From positions 178,655 through 242,654 of the forward strand of contig NZ_JAQEGR010000003.1 in assembly GCF_027667425.1 (NCBI RefSeq): a stretch of 64,000 nucleotides of DNA, given 5' to 3'. The notes below the pieces were generated by a model. The model did no database searches and was not told the origin of the DNA. It saw only the letters and a list, made by a program, of their open reading frames with translations. This DNA is from Fusicatenibacter saccharivorans. GTDB taxonomy: Bacteria; Bacillota; Clostridia; Lachnospirales; Lachnospiraceae. The position numbers and the translations under genes were made by a program. Numbering within the stretch: the stretch's first letter is position 1; each line of letters opens with the position of its first letter. Positions 61,337-64,000 of the stretch are shown here, piece by piece.

Positions 61337-63604
61337 ATGAAGAAAACGAAAAAAATGCTTTCGTTTGTACTGTCCATGCTTCTGATCGTGACGATGTTCC
61401 CAACCATGGCATTCGCAAAAGAGGAAGCCAAAACGTGGAAGTTCGGAGAGCTTTCGCTGAAAGCAGGCGACGTTCTCGGCAAAGATACGGAGATTAAAAA
61501 TGATGCAGAGAACAGAGAAATCCGAATACTTTCAGAAAAAACAAATCTGGATGAAAAGAAAGATGACAAAGAAAGAATAAAAACAGAAAAAGAGGCTGTG
61601 ATCGCAGCGGCGGCTTCCTGGAATCTGAAGGATCTTACGGAAAAGGCCAAAAAGGCTCCGGCAGATTATCTGCTTAAAAAGGCAGACAGCTGGAACGGAA
61701 GCTGGATTGTAACAAAGATCGCAGAAACGGAAACAAAAGATGCCATTGAAATCCAGATAAGAACCTATGAGTACGTAGCTGTAACAGAAATCCAGGGCAT
61801 ACCGAAAGAAATCCCGGGAATCACCGCACTGACGGGCAAAGCAGTTCCAGAAAATGCAGATCAGAAACAGATCACATGGGAAATCACGGATGCCGGAATG
61901 ACAGGTGCTGTTTTAGACGGCACAAACCTGAAAGTAACGAATGCCGGAACCGTAAAACTTCTGGCGACAATCAAAGACGGAAAGAAAACCGGCGTTGACT
62001 TCACACAGGAATTCACTGTGATTGTAAAAGCCGCAGATTACACCAAAGTAACAGAAGCGCTGGCGCTGATCCCGGAGGACATGGGCCGGTATACAGAAGA
62101 AAGCGCGGCAGCTGTTCAGAAAGCAAAAGATGCGGTAAAAGAGAACCTGCCATCAGCTGAACAGGAAACCGTAAATGGTTATGCGGCAGCCATTCAGACA
62201 GCAGTAAACGCACTGACGCTTCTTGGCGCAGATTACACAGAAGTTGATGCAGTACTTGCCAAAGTTCCGGGAGATCTTTCTATCTATACGGAAGAAAGCG
62301 TGGAAGCACTGAATGCAGTCATCGCATCCATCGACCGCACCAAAACGGTAGAAGAGCAGCAGGCAGTTGATGCTTATGCGGAAGCACTGGAGAATGCAAT
62401 TGCAGCACTGGTACGCAAACCGGTTCCGGCAGATTATCAGGGAGTGGAAGAACTCCTGGGAAAGATTCCGAAAGACTTATCCATTTATACCGAAAAGAGT
62501 GTAAAAGCACTGAATGCGGCAAAAGAAGCCATTGTATGGGATTTGGATGACAGCAGACAGGAGGAAGTCGATCAGTCTGCAGAAAACCTGAAAGCAGCTC
62601 TTGACGGACTGACCCTGAAACCGGCGGACTACAGCGCCGTAGACGCGGCTCTTGCCAAAGTTTCGAATGATCTGAGTATTTATACGGAAGAAAGCATTCA
62701 GCCGCTTCAGACAGCGATCAACAGCGTAGAAAGCGGAAAAACCATTCTGGATCAGGCAGAAGTAGACGGCTGGGCAGCAGCAATTGAAAATGCACTGGCA
62801 GGACTGCAGGTTCGGAAAGCAGATTATTCCAAAGTAGAGGAAGCCATCAAAAAGATTCCGGCGGATCTCAGTCTGTATACCGATGCGTCTGTAAAAGCAC
62901 TGGAAGATGCAAAGAACAGCGTCGTAACCGAGCGGCCGGTCACAGAGCAGGAGAGCGTAGACGGTTACGCAAAAAAGATCGAGGCAGCGATTGCCGGCCT
63001 TACGTATAAAGATGCGGACTACAGCAAAGTAGATGCCGCAGTGAAAAAGATTCCAAACGATCTGAAGAAATACACGGACGAGAGCGTAAAAGCAGTCAAT
63101 GATGCAAAAGCAGCGATTGTACGCGGAAAGAATATCACGGAGCAGAAGACGGTGGATGGTTATGCGGCAGCGCTGGAAAAAGCGATTGCCGGCCTGAAAC
63201 AGAAACCGATGACTGCGCAGAATCTTCCGGAGATTACCAAAGGAGTCAATCAGTCAGGTATGCAGGGCAAGGAGCTTTCCTTCACCGCAGATTTTGAAGC
63301 AAAGGATCTCAAAAAGGTTCTCATCGACCAGAAAGAGATTGATGCGAAGAATTATGTGACGGCTGGAAAAGAGAATACGCAGGTTACGCTGAAGGCCGAG
63401 TATACAAAGAGTCTGGCAGAAGGCAAGCATACGATTTCGATCGTTTCAAGCAAGGGCCAGGCGGATACCGTATTCTATCTGAAGAAAGCAACAAAGAGTC
63501 CGGACACGGGAGACCGCACACAGGTGATGCTGTGGGTGATCCTGCTCGGCGTTTCTGCAGCAGCAGTGGTCGGAGCAGTTGTTTATCGTAAACGTGAGAA
63601 ATAA
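61337..63604 (+). CDS. Sortase-anchored surface protein with six FIVAR-like repeats
   Basis: This 755-residue protein has a signal peptide (1-27, ending AFA), a charged N-terminal region and a Big-like stretch near 150-230 (TWEITDAGMTGAVLDGTNLKV). Six repeats of about 66 residues follow (62035-63210), each opening ADY..V and carrying (I/V)P.DL..YT..S. A C-terminal sorting signal ends the protein: SPDTG, a hydrophobic span and YRKREK. The repeats resemble FIVAR three-helix units found as spacers or sugar-binding modules. It should be linked covalently to the wall by a sortase accepting SPxTG. The start follows AAAGGAGG. Confidence 0.88.
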   Translation: MKKTKKMLSFVLSMLLIVTMFPTMAFAKEEAKTWKFGELSLKAGDVLGKDTEIKNDAENREIRILSEKTNLDEKKDDKERIKTEKEAVIAAAASWNLKDLTEKAKKAPADYLLKKADSWNGSWIVTKIAETETKDAIEIQIRTYEYVAVTEIQGIPKEIPGITALTGKAVPENADQKQITWEITDAGMTGAVLDGTNLKVTNAGTVKLLATIKDGKKTGVDFTQEFTVIVKAADYTKVTEALALIPEDMGRYTEESAAAVQKAKDAVKENLPSAEQETVNGYAAAIQTAVNALTLLGADYTEVDAVLAKVPGDLSIYTEESVEALNAVIASIDRTKTVEEQQAVDAYAEALENAIAALVRKPVPADYQGVEELLGKIPKDLSIYTEKSVKALNAAKEAIVWDLDDSRQEEVDQSAENLKAALDGLTLKPADYSAVDAALAKVSNDLSIYTEESIQPLQTAINSVESGKTILDQAEVDGWAAAIENALAGLQVRKADYSKVEEAIKKIPADLSLYTDASVKALEDAKNSVVTERPVTEQESVDGYAKKIEAAIAGLTYKDADYSKVDAAVKKIPNDLKKYTDESVKAVNDAKAAIVRGKNITEQKTVDGYAAALEKAIAGLKQKPMTAQNLPEITKGVNQSGMQGKELSFTADFEAKDLKKVLIDQKEIDAKNYVTAGKENTQVTLKAEYTKSLAEGKHTISIVSSKGQADTVFYLKKATKSPDTGDRTQVMLWVILLGVSAAAVVGAVVYRKREK

Positions 63605-63613
63605 GAGTTGAAA

Positions 63614-63646
63614 GGGAAAGGGCGCCGGAAGGCGCCTTTTCTTTTG
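63614..63646 (+). terminator. Terminator of the surface-protein gene
   Basis: The stem AAAGGGCGCC/GGCGCCTTTT with loop GGAA is followed by CTTTTGG. Confidence 0.88.
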
Positions 63647-63741
63647 GACGGTTTCGGATAGATTGTAAATAGTCAGATAAAATACAAAATATGCAGAATT
63701 AACTATATTTTTCTAAAAATAAGAAAATTCGAAAAAAGGTG

Positions 63742-63770
63742 TTGACTTTTGCTTTTGGCGGTGTTATTAT
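63742..63770 (+). promoter_or_regulatory. Upstream promoter P1, probably of an rRNA operon
   Basis: TTGACT (63742-63747) and TATTAT (63765-63770) lie 17 bases apart and are preceded by an A/T-rich UP-like stretch. Strong tandem promoters of this kind usually drive rRNA operons; no rRNA sequence lies inside the window. Confidence 0.7.
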
Positions 63771-63824
63771 AACTAAGCTGTCAGNNNNNNNNNNTTGGCG
63801 GTGTTATTATAACTAAGCTGTCAG
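63755..63824. repeat. Scaffold gap (10 N) flanked by identical 30-base sequences
   Basis: Bases 63755-63784 and 63795-63824 are identical (TTGGCGGTGTTATTATAACT and the next ten bases). They flank ten N at 63785-63794. This looks like two overlapping contig ends joined with a placeholder gap rather than a true repeat. Confidence 0.85.
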
Positions 63825-63929
63825 CGAGAGCTGATGCAAAAGAGTTCTTTTGAAACAGAAAAACCTAGTTCGGAGCCGGGTGGCTGCCGCGGGTTGCAAA
63901 AACTGCTTCAAAAAACTTGAAAAAAGTTC

Positions 63930-63958
63930 TTGACAAAAGCAAACAAGTTTGATAAAAT
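63930..63958 (+). promoter_or_regulatory. Downstream promoter P2, probably of an rRNA operon
   Basis: TTGACA (63930-63935, perfect) and TAAAAT (63953-63958) are 17 bases apart, followed by a leader-like stretch to the window end. No gene is visible between 63605 and 64000. Confidence 0.75.
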
Positions 63959-64000
63959 AAACGAGTTGCTGATCGAGAGAACAGCAAAGAAGTTCGAAAG

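Noticed and set aside
1..64000. CRISPR arrays, phage genes and insertion sequences
   Set aside because: Looked for across the window; no repeat-spacer pattern, integrase, transposase or phage structural gene was seen.

Overview
The window looks like chromosomal DNA of an anaerobic gut Firmicute of the Clostridia, most likely Lachnospiraceae. This rests on the anaerobic class III ribonucleotide reductase, the V-type ATPase in place of an F-type operon, formate-tetrahydrofolate ligase, Gram-positive surface proteins (cell-wall-binding repeats, an SPxTG sortase signal, NlpC/P60 hydrolases), strong AGGAGG-type ribosome sites and frequent TTG/GTG starts. No species can be named from the sequence alone. 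The content is mostly core chromosome; no phage, insertion sequence or CRISPR array was seen.

Layout: 0-6.5 kb holds a Ktr/Trk potassium uptake pair, an RNA methyltransferase, a membrane-anchored polysaccharide deacetylase and, on the minus strand, a DUF885 metallopeptidase-like protein. From 6.55 to 14.5 kb a sigma-A promoter and a cobalamin riboswitch lead into a large secreted protein with NEAT-like beta domains that ends in half of a substrate-binding protein, followed by a binding lipoprotein, permease and ATPase. This is the most interesting unit in the window: a candidate Gram-positive corrinoid capture and import system. A non-coding convergent gap at 14.5-15.0 kb carries a cluster of DnaA boxes. 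From 15 to 24 kb come trxB, a lipoprotein, dapF, nrdD behind two NrdR-like boxes, a MATE exporter, tRNA-Lys and trmB. From 24.1 to 32.8 kb lies a nine-gene V-type ATPase operon. From 33 to 42.6 kb come an OpgB/LtaS-like phosphoglycerol transferase and a carbohydrate ABC cluster with a YesN-like regulator and a carboxylesterase. fhs follows at 42.8-44.5 kb.

From 44.7 to 50.2 kb there are two NlpC/P60 cell-wall hydrolases flanking a BMP-family lipoprotein, then a decayed YkvI-type membrane gene. GntR-UTRA plus deoC, and a zinc alcohol dehydrogenase plus a CobW-type GTPase, fill 51.4-55.1 kb. An unrecognised membrane protein, a CIRCE-controlled clpB with a coupled DUF4250 gene, an unusual sugar-isomerase/TolB-like fusion and a sortase-anchored repeat protein fill 55.2-63.6 kb. 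The window ends in two strong tandem promoters that look like those of an rRNA operon, interrupted by a 10-N scaffold gap with identical 30-base flanks.

Gene boundaries and families come from reading the translated sequence by eye. No database search was run, and family names rest on recognised motifs and remembered family members.
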